A stretch of 64,000 nt of DNA from Palaemon carinicauda (GCF_036898095.1 NC_090746.1:59802419-59866418), one strand, 5' to 3'; positions 11,287-22,795 are shown, counted from the first letter of the stretch. Numbers and translations are program-made. The notes: a model not told the origin generated them from the sequence alone.

Positions 11287-11590
11287 GCGGTAAGGTATGC
11301 AGAGCATGTTGTATGCAGAGTATGCTGTATGCAGAGCATGCTGTATGTAGAGCATGTTGTATGCAGAGCATGCTGAATGCAGAGCATGCTGTATGCAGAG
11401 CATGTTGTATGCAGAGCATGCTGAATGCAGAGCATGCTGTGTGCAGAGCATGTTGTATGCAGAGCATGCTGTATGCAGAGCATGCTGTATGTAGAGCATG
11501 TTGTATGCAGAGCATGCTGAATGCAGAGCATGCTGTATGCAGAGCATGTAGTATGCAGAGCATGCTGTGAGCAGAGCATGTAAGGTAAGC
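11287..11590. repeat. 16-bp minisatellite in C1
   Basis: About 19 copies of GCAGAGCATGCTGTAT with variants ending GTTGTAT and CTGAAT. As 16 is not a multiple of 3 and no unit makes a stop, frames stay open in several phases, which creates spurious Cys/His-rich ORFs on both strands. It lies between gag and RT. Confidence 0.95.
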
Positions 11591-11742
11591 AGAGCGTGTG
11601 CATGGCGTTTAACATTTCTCAGAAATTCCATGACCAGTGCTAGAGTGCTTTATGCATGCTTGCATGGGGTTTAATATCAACATAATATATACCTTACATT
11701 CATAACACATGATTCATATTTTTGCCATATTTTGCGATATTG

Positions 11743-12994
11743 TTAAAAATATATTGCCAGGAATACAAATATATTTTTATAAGTAATACAAATAACCTCC
11801 ATTATCATAAGGTTTGAAAATGGAGGTAAGGTATGCTGAACAGCAGAGTCAGAACGAGCTGGAACAACAATAGTTGTGGTTTCCTCTTCAAGACTCTGTT
11901 GAGGGAACACCTGAGGCTCAGTCTGCAAAGGCTGATCAGCAGAAGGTAGGCTCATGGGTGGAGGAGGCTGACTCCTGGCATGAGTGGCTGAACTCAAGGG
12001 TTGCGCTTGCTGAGTGGTTGGCGGATGCGCAGTAGCAAGTTCCTGAGGAACGAGTTGAGGTTCCTGCGGTGTGAGCTGAGAGCGAAAAGGTAGTGGCTGC
12101 GCAGAACGCAGTAAAAATCTCGCAAGTTGAGGCTCCTGAGGCGCAAGGCTAAGGTGTTGAGGTGCTTGCCTTGAGGAGGGTTGAGCTCGCTGCAGCGAGA
12201 GCTGAGGAGACTGACTCATGGACGGGAGAGGTTGTTGTACCTCAACCGAGTGTTGCATCACTGGTGGAGCAGCAAGTGGAGGCGGAGGAAGAGAGGTATA
12301 ATCCTCCTGATCCCATTGTAAAAGTTGCCTTAAGGAAGGCGGAGGCTGAACACCACTGGGAACAGCAAACTCAGAACGTGGCTCAACATCGTACGCCTGG
12401 CAGGTGGAACTGCTATCAGGCGGAGCGAGCGCAGGCGGAGGGAGTGTAGGCGGAGGCGGAGGCGCAACACTCTCAGCCCGACACTCACGCATCAAGTCCG
12501 AAAGCTGTGCTTGCATGGACTGTAGTAGAGTCCACTTGGGGTCGGCAGAAACTACAGTAGGCTGAGGTAAAGCCTTAACAGTCGAGCTCTGTTGTGGCAG
12601 AACCTTACTCCTCTTAGGCGGAGTGCATTCAACTGATGACTGAGGAGAGTCAGAGCTAACCCAATGACTGCATCCGGGTTGTTGAACTCTAACTTCGTAC
12701 GTCTGGCATAGGTCTGGACTTTACGTTTAAGAGGTCTTGAGACCTGAGACCAGCGTTTTCTCCCCTAAATTTCTTCTGCAGACGAGCAAAATAAGGGCTC
12801 AATCGTCTGCGGGTGGGAGTGACGGTCTCGGTAAGACACGCCCACAACCACCGAGGATACTTCTGTGCGCCGATCAAGGCCTGCTGAACCCTTCTGCCCT
12901 TCGACATTGCTTCTCCCCTGGGCTTGGGAGCTTGCAAGAGGTCCCGGACTGGGAGGACGACTGGCGCGCACAGAAGTACCCTCACGCACAACAC
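11743..12994 (-). pseudogene. Gag-like ORF1 remnant of C1
   Basis: The N-terminal frame (12689-12994) has VRDLLQAPKPRGEAMSKG and SPYFARLQKKFRGEN. The same start region appears in C2 at 40056 (VRDLLHAPKPRGEVMSN). A second frame (11743-12516) is very Pro/Gln/Ser-rich with runs such as APPPPPTLPPPALAPPD. A frameshift separates them near 12520-12690. The Pro-rich middle is typical of low-complexity Gag linkers. No zinc knuckle was recognised. Confidence 0.6.
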
Positions 12995-14129
12995 TGAACT
13001 TTGCGCTAATCACTTATCACTTTGATTTTCTGTTTGCACTTATTTCACTGAACTCGAAACTTTAAGTGGTTTGTACCTGAAACACGCAATTCTATCCTTT
13101 CTCAAAAGTTAGTAATTGCGAAAACAGAATTACAATGTAACAGAAAAATCTAATGAAAGATAAATAATTCAGTGGCTGGAAAGAGACTAAACACTAGATC
13201 ACTCTAGAAACGTTTACCTTCTTCCCCTAAAGAGACTAGGGAGAAGAGCAAAAACGATAACAACGTTACTCGCTTGAATGAAACGTTTATCCTCCTCTTT
13301 CTCCCTCCATCTCTATCTCTCTCTCTCTCTCTCTCTCTTGACTTAGAACCTGAGAGAAGAGCCCAATCATATATATCGTTAAAACATATTATTGTTAAAG
13401 GAAAAAACTGAAATATTTCCCAAAATGAAAAGTTCCTTTATTAGGATTAAAACCATTAAGTTAAGAAAGAATGAACAAACGCTAGACACGGTTACTCTTA
13501 CTGCAACGTGAAACCGTGAAAATTCTTTCTCTATCGTAACGATAGAGCGCAAGTTGAACGTTCTGAACGTCAACAACTGCAGAGACAAAACAAAACGTTA
13601 GTTCAACTTTGAAAACAGTACGAGACTATCAAAGAAATTCTTTCAAAGACATTAAAATAGCATAATATGTTAACGGTAAAACCAAAATGACGGGCTCAAT
13701 GTTAATTAACTTCGGTACCAAGAAAAGACCGCCTACTATTAGGAAGGTCGAATATAAACAAATATAAAAATTAATTTTAATAAGTTTATAATAAAAGGAA
13801 GTTAATCGAAGAGGCCTATAAGAGGCGGAGAGATATAAAATAAATCTATAACTTTTGTTAAGCAAAATTAAGAAAGAGAGTCTATACTCTCTTAGACACC
13901 AACACTTCCGTCTAAAGGAAGGGTCGGCCATTTAAAGGTGAAAGAGAGTTCATACTCTCTTCGTCACCATAAATAATCAAATTAATTCCAAAAGCTAACT
14001 AAGCTAATATAGAAGTTTCCAGTAAAGCGACAGCCGAAATCAAAGAGAAATACTTCACCAAAGTCGTGAAAATACTCCAAGAACATAAGCGTATCCCAGA
14101 ACGTCTTGCCGGAAGCACGACAGAGGAAT
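12995..14129. other. 5' untranslated region of C1
   Basis: The stretch between gag and the right inverted end contains a (CT)n tract at about 13309-13338 and a unit with GGCCGACCCTTCC(T) TTAGACGGAAG reversed. The same leader motifs occur in C2 at 38460-38640 and 38990-39170, showing a conserved leader in the C group. No ORF is supported. Confidence 0.65.
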
Positions 14130-14504
14130 AATTGAGGAGGTGTCAACAAGAAGTACTTGAGTACCTGGCCACAGGTGGCGCTGGTAAGTACACCCCCTTC
14201 TAGTATTGTGATAGCTGGCGTATCCCTCCATAGAATTCTGTCGGGCAATGGAGTTGACAGCTACATGATTATCGGGTAAGTTTAATATTGAAAATTGTAT
14301 TTTTCCTAACCATACAAACCTTAGCTATTTACAAAGGGTTACCTTTTAGCGTAGCTGAAATGGCGAGCCATTAGAATTTAACGAGGGTGTATTACCCCCG
14401 CGCTAGTTAGCTACCCCTCCTCCCCCTCACACACAGGTGAATACTCACTTTCACTTAGAGGTAGGACTTGTCTTGGGGGACAGGGCTGGCGGGCAAATAT
14501 GTGT

Positions 14505-14605
14505 AAATAGCTAAGGTTTGTATGGTTAGGAAAAATACAAATTATCTTCGAATTTGTCATTTGTTCCGTAACCGAAATACAAACCACGCTATTTACAAAG
14601 GGTGA
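14505..14605. repeat. Internal complementary region of B2
   Basis: GGTTTGTATGGTTAGGAAAA plus the following bases to about 14560 are the reverse complement of the B2 left end. TTCCGTAACCGAAATACAAA and on to 14600 are the reverse complement of the right end at 22750-22790. It proves the pairing of 14298 and 22795 as one element. Confidence 0.85.
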
Positions 14606-15079
14606 CTTACCCCTTAGGAAGGGTGGAAAGTCCCCAGCCATACTGGCTTTGGCTTTACCCGGGGACTCAGAATCCGAGTGAGTCGCACTCGAGAAAAGGA
14701 GTCCCTGCACCTCACAAGTTCCTTGCTCCGCAAGGAACCATGTAGCCTACGTAAGCTTGTGTGTGAAGGAAGAAGTGTGACCCGTCCTAGGCAGTTGACC
14801 TGGAGTTCCAGAAGGAACTCTGGGTTAGGACGTTCCCAATACCACCTCGTCAGGGTATGGAGGACGCGACAGTATTGACTCAATACTCGGAACACAAGGA
14901 AGCATGGTTTACCTGCAGAGGTTCGAGGTCAGCTATGCAGAGACCAGGATGCTGCTTCCCCGTAGAGGGGATGATGAAGAAAGAAGTAAGGGCCAGACAT
15001 ACTTCTTTCGTTCATGCAGACTAAAACCTGATAACAATGCCCTCAACCTTCTGCTACCTGTCCAAAAAGGAGCCTGAGG

Positions 15080-16400
15080 TTAGACCAGCTGTTGTGTAGC
15101 CACCACAGAGCGATAAAAAACGTATCGAGACTCCTGTGGGTCACGCCCTGCAGGAAGCGGGCTGCGAAGGTCATTAGACGCTTCCAGACTCCAGCTTGTA
15201 GCACCTGCGTCACAGAGTAGTATTACTCGAAGGCGAGGGACGTTACGATGTATCCAACATCGTGCTGTAGGGCGACGTGACGGGGGAGGGTCTGGAGACA
15301 GGTCGAGATGAATGTCCTTGAGTCCGGGCTGAAGAGGTATACTGGTGACTCTCCCCACATGTCCTCCTTGTGCTCCCAAATCGGCTGCAACTGAGGACAA
15401 ACTGCAGCTGTTCCCAGCGCTAACCTCTCGATTCCTTTACTGGCAAGAAAGAGAAGGTCTTGGGACATCAGATACAGAATAGAGACTCAAAATCTTGAAT
15501 GAATCGGACCGAAGGGCCGGGACCCCCAGATTCCGAGTCTAGCCAACAACTCAGGAGCGAGCCTGAATGTTGCCTTCCCCTCTTCCTTAGAAAGGGGGGA
15601 GTAGTAAGAGACCAAAAAGATTGCTTACACACTGGCCGTGGCCAGAGTGAGCAGAAGACCCAAGGCGGAATACAATCCGAGGCCTGTCGTAAAGGGTCTT
15701 GAGAAGATCTCTTAAAGGACTAAAAGTCCGAGCCATGCTCCAAGTTGGAGGTCTTCCTCCGACTAGGGCAGGGACGATCGTAGCTTCGCATGAGCGAGGA
15801 TAGATCCAGCGGGCAGGAAAAAGTTATTCCTTTAAGCCTGAAGGTCAGGGAAAGGCTGAGCGACAGGCTTCATAGCCGAGAGCGGAAAGGAGTTTCCTCC
15901 CGCCGAAAGGCAATAAGACCGTTATTGCTGGAGAAGAGGCCTCAAGGGAAGAGGTATATCTCCCACGGCACCAACCACCTTAGACTTCACTTTGCCTGGG
16001 AGACCCCTGTGGATGACTATCGCAGATGACGCGACCTCCGTACCGCGACTGTAGCGGGTTGTCTCTTCTTGAGGAGGAAGCGTAGTGTCTCCAGGCATGA
16101 AGCCGAAGCGACGCCCCGGTTCAGGAGAGATGTCGCAGTGTGGTTGCTTGAGTAGTCTGCCCCGTGGGAGAAGCTCTCCCGGGAGTTCCGTCAGGGGAAG
16201 CAGAGGGTCCAGAAACCGTTCTGCGCATAGTCCCAGTGGAGCTCTCCCATTGAAAGGTTGACAGACAACCTGGTCTTGTTGAGACCCATTGTCCACAGAC
16301 AAAAAGGAGGGAAGACGCAGGCGTCGAAGTTGTCCCACCATCACCGGAATGCATCTTGCCAGAGTCTCGGGGTCTGAGACTGGGGGGAAGAATAGCGGAA
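15080..16400 (-). pseudogene. Recombinase and methyltransferase-like remnant of B2
   Basis: The minus-strand pieces at 15080-15468 end with a VVATQQLV tail, like B1 (VVVAQQLV) and B3 (VVAAQQLV). A piece at 15922-16344 contains FLSVDNGSQQDQVVCQPFN and lies where the FPPF block and recombinase N-terminus are expected (a FPPF-like CVFPPF reading is seen one frame away near 16310). Many stops and frame changes are present; no catalytic box could be read cleanly. Confidence 0.55.
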
Positions 16401-16462
16401 GCTTGAGGTTACAAGCTGTCGCGATCAGGTCCCCCAGACCAGCATTTGCTGGTTACCCAAGG

Positions 16463-17034
16463 TCAAAGACCCCCAGGTACACTCTCTCTACGAGGCTCTG
16501 CGAGTCTGAGAGAACATTCCCCTGCCTGGAATGAGAGAGCCGATGGTGGTATTGAGAGAATCTCAATCATCCCGGTATCTCTACTGCAAGATGTGAAGGT
16601 GTGAAAATGCGTCCCCTGCTGGTTAGAATACGCCAGAATCATGAAGTCGACGCGCAACGGGGCGACTCGGCAGGAGCTGTAGGATCTGTAGAGGGGCCAG
16701 ACTAAGGCCCCTAAGCCTGCCCGAATGATGGAGACGTATCCTTCAGGTCTTGACCATAGGCCTGGACCGGAACATGCCCCCCCCCCCCCCCCCCCTTTCC
16801 TTTGACAAGTCCGAGAACCGCATCAAGAAAGTGGGGAAAGGACGAGAATATCCACTACCATCAAGAGGCTCCATAGGTCAACACCCATTGCAGGTCTAAT
16901 AGTTCCGCTGGTCCCATAGGGCCAGGGAGTCCGGTTAAACATTGCCTGAAGCCACCGGAACTTGGATCGCCCCACATGGAACTTATCCTGAGGCAACCGT
17001 TCGGACTATAGACGGGTCAATGAGGAAAGGAGAA
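16463..17034 (-). pseudogene. Probable RNase H region of B2
   Basis: By position between the methyltransferase-like and RT segments this should be RNase H. Only scattered similarity is visible, with no long frame. It also holds a poly-C run at about 16770-16793. Assignment is by context. Confidence 0.35.
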
Positions 17035-17900
17035 CTAGAAAACGTTCCAAGGTAGGGCTGAAAGCTCTGCTTGACTGAGAACAGGTACTGCGACTCTCCT
17101 CAGTCTTGCCACAGTCAACCGAAAGGAAGGCTCGGAGGATGTGGTAACAGAATCTGGCGTCCCCAGGTGGTCACCCATCCAAGTACCGACGTTGCTTAAC
17201 CTCGCTGGACGGACGAGAAGCGGGGTTTCCAACGTGGTAAGGCCGTTGACTCAATATCATGGCCCGATACTCCAGATGTTGAGGCAGAGGAAGAGAAGGC
17301 TCCAAGCAAAATACCATGAGCCCACACTCATGGTAAGCATCCGGAAGCTTGTCCCGGCGCTGAAGAAGGTCGAACCCGAGCCTACCGGAGTTGACCAGCC
17401 CTCCAAACAGCAGAGGAGGCGGAAGCCTGCACCTGAGCGGCCAAGAGGAAGGCAGGGAGAGTTCTCTGGGGAAACAAACCTGCTATGCCACGGCGGGATA
17501 GCCACACTGCATCATAAGCAGGAATACTTGCAGTCTAGGCTGAATTCGACGAGCACCCTGGAAGATGGATGGAATGGAAACTGAAAGTACCCGTCCTTCC
17601 GGTCCAGGGTTTAAGGAGTCCTGTCGCCTCGTTACCAGTCTGATCGATTCTGCTGGTCTACGCTGGCCGAAGTTTGTTCGACAAACTTGATCAGGGCTGA
17701 GAGGTCGACTACGGACATCCCCTCTCAGATCCTTCCTTACAAGAAAGGATCGACTGAGGGGGCCGGGGGTGAAGCCGTCGATGATCCTAAGGAAGACCTT
17801 CGCCTAAGGTATGGATCATTCTGCCCAACCGGGCAACTCTGCTGACGCTATGGCATAGAGGTTCAGAGACACTGAATTCGCTGACAGAGACGGCAGGCGC
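17035..17900 (-). pseudogene. Reverse transcriptase remnant of B2, interrupted by 5S-like DNA
   Basis: Pieces on the minus strand read LCCLEGWSTPVGSG (degenerate YLDDWL region) and, one frame over, LLQRRDKLPDAYHECG then PQHLEYRAMI, matching the LEYLGM(I/V) motif after the YLDD in DIRS RT. Across the 5S-like insert the similarity resumes with RAFLSVDCGK, equivalent to RAFPSAERL in D2. The gene is broken by stops, frameshifts and the insert. Confidence 0.6.
17141..17250 (-). rRNA. 5S rRNA-like sequence (pseudogene or 5S-derived retroposon) inside B2
   Basis: Read on the minus strand, the 110 nt start GTCAACGGCCTTACCACGTT, continue with CTTCTCGTCCGTCC, GTTAAGCAACGTCG and GTACTTGGATGGGTGACC, and end GGGGACGCCAGATTCTGTTA. 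These follow the order and spacing of metazoan 5S rRNA from its 5' to its 3' end, including the internal box A and box C regions. Compared with the usual sequence about 10 nt (the GAGCCCGGTTA portion) are missing between CAACGTCG and GTACTTGG. It lies exactly between two RT motifs of B2, so it was inserted there. It is probably not a functional 5S gene. Confidence 0.85.
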
Positions 17901-17997
17901 GATATCCTTGGCTAATCACAGAGATTGTGCGGGAATGGGCATCGGGAAGCTGTCATTCGGATGAGTAACCTTAAGCATCCTCCCAGCGAAAAACCTG

Positions 17998-19375
17998 CTA
18001 TCCTAGAGTTCGTGAACTCCTTTTAGGACTATGCCCCCCCCGGGGGAGTCTCCCGTGCCATCTGTTCCTGACAGGAGGAAACTGCAATTGGACACCTTGT
18101 CCCAGTTGTCGTAGCCGATAACTTAGGCCGACGTGGTTGAAAGAAAAGGGCGCTGGAGCCCTGCAGAGTCTGGAAGAAAGCGCCTTGGAGGAGTGAAACC
18201 GGAAGTCAATTTCCTCCGCACAGCAGCTGTCTAAGTCTCTGTCCTTGGGCACAAACAAACTCTTCTCAAGGATGGAAGGGTGTCTGAGGTCGTCGACCTC
18301 CACAGATGAGACACCCGAAGGAAGCCCTCAGTCAGCGCGTCCAGATGGTACAACATCGAGCTTGTCCGCAAGTTAGATACTTAACGACGAAAGGCCAAGG
18401 TGCCTGAGCTCGAGAGGAGGAAAGTACCCCTGATCTTCCTTGAACCAAACCTCGGGCCGTAACCGAGGAGGGAAAGAACCTGGTAAGCTCCCAGAGGAAG
18501 AGGTAAGCAGTCACCCCTTGTCCGATGGAGAAATCTCGAACGGAAAGCCCCCCCGCCAAAAATCCTTCCTGGGAATGACGGGGAAGGGCTAACCCAGGTT
18601 CAGGAAAGAGGAGTGTTGCTCAGATCTCCCTTAAGTTTCTCCTATTCTTGCAAGGCCATGCTCTGCGTTTACGGGGTGAGGCCGTGTTCTGGAAATACGC
18701 TCCAGAAGAACTCGCCAGGCTGCGAAAACCCCATTGGGAATCATGGTCGCAATCGCCCTGGAGCTCGCGCGACGGAAATTCAAAGATTTTCGCGTGGGCG
18801 ACCGTGGAAGCGCCCATGCGCGGTAACGCGAACGAAGGTGAGCGAAGGAGCGCAGAAGGAGGGCGAGCGTGGTAGGAAGGGCGAGAGCTGGTGGTCGGCG
18901 AGCAATAACCCATAGACGAGCAATGGATACTGCAAGAAATAAGCCGACGTTTGTGCGAAGAAACACTGTAGGTTCGCGCGACGGAACACCATCCGTCCGC
19001 GCGATGGAAAAACCGTTGGTTCGCGCGTGGGCGAACATTGGAGAGCATAGGCGCGGACGCGCATGAGCGTAGACGTGCAGGCACGTGGACGTGTGGGCGC
19101 ACAGGCGCGCGGGCGCGCAGGCAAGCGGTCGTGAGGGTGGGCAGGTGGATGAGAGCGAGTCCGAGGCGGCGAACGCAAGCGTTAGCGCGATGGCGAGGAA
19201 ACGCGCTGCCGCGTGGGCGAGGAAGACCGCTGGCGATATGGATCAACAAGCGATCGGTGGTGAGCTGGTGAGCGCTAACTCGCAGGTTGGCAATGGCGCG
19301 TTGTGTTATGCCGACGCGATGATCGAGCAGCATGCGCAGGTGAGCGATCGTGCGTTGGCGAGCAGTATGCGAAGG
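17998..19375 (-). pseudogene. Gag region of B2, decayed
   Basis: Minus-strand pieces such as 17998-18303 and 18332-18559 lie between RT and the minisatellite, where gag is expected. From about 18780 the composition becomes strongly GC-rich with many GCGCG and GCGATGG motifs that grade into the array. No conserved Gag motif could be read with confidence. Confidence 0.4.
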
Positions 19376-20778
19376 TGAGCGATCGCGAGCAGCATGTGCA
19401 GGCGCGATGGTGATCAGCATGCGCCGGGTCGCGCGATGGTGATCAGTATGCGCAGGGTCGCGCGATGGTGATCAGCATGCCAGGGTCGCGCGATGGCGAT
19501 CAGCATGCGCAGGTCGGCGGTCGCGCGATGGCGAGCAGCATCTGCAGGTGGGCGATCGCGCGATGGCGAGCAGCATCTGCAGGTGGGCGATCGCGCGATG
19601 GCGAACAGCATACGCAGTTGAGGGTCGCGCGATGGCGAGCAGCATGCGCAGGGTCGAGCGATGGCGATCAGCATCCGCAGGTGTGCGGTCGCGCGATGGC
19701 GAGCAGCATCCGCAGGTGTGCGGTCGCGCGATGGCGAGCAGCATCCGCAGGTGTGCGGTCGCGCGATGGCGATCAGCATCCGCAGGTGTGCGGTCGCGCG
19801 ATGGCGAGCAGCATCCGCAGGTGTGCGGTCGCGCGATGGCGAGCAGCATCCGCAGGTGTGCGGTCGCGCGATGGCGAGCAGCATCCGCAGGTGTGCGGTC
19901 GCGCGATGGCGAGCAGCATCCGCAGGTGTGCGGTCGCGCGATGGCGAGCAGCATCCGCAGTTGAGGGTCGCGCGATGGCGATCAGCATCCGCAGTTGAGG
20001 GTCGCGCGATGGCGAGCAGCATCCGCAGTTGAGGGTCGCGCGATGGCGAGCAGCATCCGCAGTTGAGGGTCGCGCGATGGCGAGCAGCATCCGCAGTTGA
20101 GGGTCGCGCGATGGCGAGCAGCATCCGCAGTTGAGGGTCGCGCGATGGCGAGCAGCATCCGCAGTTGAGGGTCGCGCGATGGCGAGCAGCATCCGCAGTT
20201 GAGGGTCGCGCGATGGCGAGCAGCATCCGCAGTTGAGGGTCGCGCGATGGCGAGCAGCATCCGCAGTTGAGGGTCGCGCGATGGCGAGCAGCATCCGCAG
20301 TTGAGGGTCGCGCGATGGCGAGCAGCATCCGCAGTTGAGGGTCGCGCGATGGCGAGCAGCATCCGCAGTTGAGGGTCGCGCGATGGCGAGCAGCATCCGC
20401 AGTTGAGGGTCGCGCGATGGCGAGCAGCATCCGCAGTTGAGGGTCGCGCGATGGCGAGCAGCATCCGCAGTTGAGGGTCGCGCGATGGCGAGCAGCATCC
20501 GCAGTTGAGGGTCGCGCGATGGCGAGCAGCATCCGCAGTTGAGGGTCGCGCGATGGCGAGCAGCATCCGCAGTTGAGGGTCGCGCGATGGCGAGCAGCAT
20601 CCGCAGTTGAGGGTCGCGCGATGGCGAGCAGCATCCGCAGTTGAGGGTCGCGCGATGGCGAGCAGCATCCGCAGTTGAGGGTCGCGCGATGGCGAGCAGC
20701 ATCCGCAGTTGAGGGTCGCGCGATAGCGAGCAGCATCCGCAGTTGAGGGTCGCGCGATGGCGAGCAGCATCCGCAGTT
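19376..20778. repeat. Large GC-rich minisatellite, 34/35-bp units
   Basis: Three blocks are visible. About 19376-19660 has diverged units. About 19660-19960 has 35-bp units containing GTGTGCGGTCGCGCGATGGC. About 19960-20778 has roughly 24 nearly identical 34-bp units containing TTGAGGGTCGCGCGATGGCG and AGCAGCATCCGCAG. One unit near 20725 has GATAGCG. As 34 is 1 mod 3, three units give a 34-residue peptide period and frames remain open on both strands; these ORFs are artefacts of the array. Confidence 0.97.
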
Positions 20779-20781
20779 GAG

Positions 20782-21955
20782 CTAGTAGCTGGCGAACCAT
20801 GTTCCTTCAGAAGTGTTGGAGAACGTTGGCGTGCCGGCTGTAACACACGCGGGCGATCCGGAGATCGCCGAGAGACAGGTGATCGCTGACGAGCTGATGA
20901 TCGCTGGCGAGCTGATGATTGCTGGCGAGCTGATGATCGCTGACGAGCAGAAGGCTACGCGTGGAAGCCTGCGCAAAGAAGAAGAGTCCTTGACCCCGAC
21001 CTGAACCGAAGTTCTAGATCGCGAGGGCGAACGTGGGCGCACAGGGCGCGTAACAGGAACCAACAGGAACCGCAGGGATGATCATCTTGAAAGCGCTGAC
21101 GAACAGGAGAGCGCTGATGAGCAGAAGAGCGCCTGTGTGCTAACACTGAGCAGGAACAGGAGAGAACACAGCAGAAGGGCGCGCAGGGAAACTCTGACAC
21201 GCAAGGGAAGAACCCCCGTGGGGGCAACCCTTTGCCCCGAAGGGATCGTTGTCCGCCGGGAGACTGATGTCCGTCGGAAGACCGTTGCCCGTCGGAAGAC
21301 GAGATCAGACTGCTGTCCATCTGCACCAAGGCGGAAGATCGAGAAAAAGGAGTTGTAGGCTGCAAACGGAGATCCAAAAAGGCGCCTCAAGCACCCTTAT
21401 AGGGAGATGAGAGGCCCTTACGACGAGGCGGACGGTGGGCCTTACGGCGAGGGAGGCCAACAGCAACAGCAACAGAGGAAACCTCCGAAGAGGAGTCTCT
21501 ATGAGTGTACTCTCTCGCGAACGAAAGAGAAACACTTCGTGGAAGAGACTGGTCAGCCAGTGACCTAAAAGGAGCAATCCTCCGAAGAGGAGCTCCTGCA
21601 GTTGCCCAGCCCCTTGAGCGAAACTGCAGGTGCGACCGCTCAGCACCAAGAGCATAGTCGCACGAAAAAAAGGCAAGAGAAGAACCCCCCAAAAAGGGGA
21701 AAAACTCAAGCCTGGACAGGAAAAACTTCCCTCGGAAGGAAAGTTACCCGCCCAAGGAGGCAAGCCTCCTGAGAGTTCTAAAATGAACTGGAGAGCTGTC
21801 CGTCGTCACGGGAGTACTTCCAGTAGAAGGAGACACGCCCCTGACGAAAATACAAGGGGGGAGGCAGCAACAGCAGAATCCCCAGGACTCAACCAGACAG
21901 CTCACACCGTTGCCATATTACAGAAACGAACTAGATCGGTAACTGTAAAAAAATA
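20782..21955 (-). pseudogene. Gag N-terminal region of B2
   Basis: A GC-rich region follows the array, with a second short tandem repeat at 20885-20955 (unit about GATGATCGCTGGCGAGCT). A minus-strand frame at 21387-21692 is rich in Arg/Ser (LPRRKAHRPPRRKGLSS). By position it is the N-terminal part of ORF1. There is no clear zinc motif and no single frame spans it. Confidence 0.4.
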
Positions 21956-22599
21956 AAACAAATAATATTAGTACACATTCATTCCCCCGGGAAGGCTCCG
22001 AAGAGGAATCCCGAGGGAAAGGAACAAGAATTACACAACAGGCACGTGCCCTCACAACCACTTACACTCGCGGAAGGAGAGCTGTAACCAAAACAGAATT
22101 ATAACAATTATAATTATGTAACTATGTAATTATGTAATTTAAAAATGAATGAACACTAAAGAAAGAACGAAAACCCCGAAAGGAATCGTTCTACAAGCTG
22201 AAAAACAAAAAACAACTACAATTAGATTCATAACTAATTGAGACAACGTACGGCGTAGCAACCCCCCCACACGGAAAGGAAGCTACAAGGGCGTAGTAAC
22301 ACGTAGTAAAAGGGTGAACGACCTCAAGAGAGAGAGAGAGAAAGACATAAGTCAAACTCGATCGCCACCCATAAAATTACGCCGTGGTGGCCTAACTGCC
22401 GAGGCCTCCACGTAGATATCGTACACTACACACACAAATCTGAAAAGGAAACTTACTTATTTCTATACTCAAATATATATACAAACATGAAAACATGTTT
22501 ACATATATATTGAGTAAATGAAAAGTAAGCGATTAAGTAAAGACAAAACAAACAATGGCTGCCAAGAGAGGACCAAGACAGAGACGTCTGTCACAGTCC

Positions 22600-22795
22600 G
22601 AGCCAAAAGTGAAAGTGAGTATTCACCTGTGTGTGAGGGGGAGGAGGGGTAGCTAGCTACCACTCCCCTACCCCCCCGCTAACTAGCGCGGGGGTAATAC
22701 ACCCTCGTTAAATTCTAATGGCTCGCCATTTCAGCTACGCTAAAAGGTAACCCTTTCTAAATAGCGTGGTTTGTATTTCGGTTACGAAACAAGTA
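22600..22795. repeat. Right inverted end of B2
   Basis: The inverse of 14300-14460: AATTCTAATGGCTCGCCATT, GGGGGTAATACACCCTCG and AGTGAGTATTCACCTGTGTG occur in reversed order and strand at both ends. The outer 45 bp (TAGCGTGGTTTGTATTTCGG...) are found again in the ICR. The preceding 21960-22600 is AT-richer leader without features. Confidence 0.85.

Larger units (their letters stand above)
7651..14297 (-). mobile_element. DIRS-like element C1, nested in B2
   Basis: Inverted ends of about 150-170 bp (7690-7855 and 14130-14290) are nearly identical and share CCCGATAATCATGTAGCTG and CAGCGCCACCTGTGGCCAGG. The ICR at 7880-7990 contains the reverse complement of the left end (…TTTACTAATAAAAATAACAT) directly joined to that of the right end (TTGAATATTAAACTTACCCG). 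On the minus strand the order is gag, 16-bp array, RT, RNase H, methyltransferase-like, recombinase. Each frame is interrupted and the RT palm N-terminal half is missing. Confidence 0.9.
7630..22795 (-). mobile_element. DIRS-like element B2, split by C1
   Basis: The left end is in two parts. GACAAATTCGAAGATAAT at 7632-7649 and TTGTATTTTTCCTAACC at 14298 together equal the reverse complement of the B2 ICR at 14505-14600 (...AAATACAAATTATCTTCGAA...). The 6.65 kb between them is element C1. The right end (22600-22795) is an inverted copy of 14300-14460. B2 proper is about 8.5 kb and contains decayed recombinase, methyltransferase-like, RT and gag regions, a large minisatellite and a 5S rRNA-like insert. 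All genes are broken. Confidence 0.85.

Noticed and set aside
11189..11631. Cys/His/Ala-rich ORFs on both strands
   Set aside because: Products of the 16-bp minisatellite in C1.
19414..20846. Long minus-strand ORFs of 440, 357 and 272 codons
   Set aside because: They are translations of the 34/35-bp minisatellite in different phases; no start context, domain or codon pattern supports a gene.
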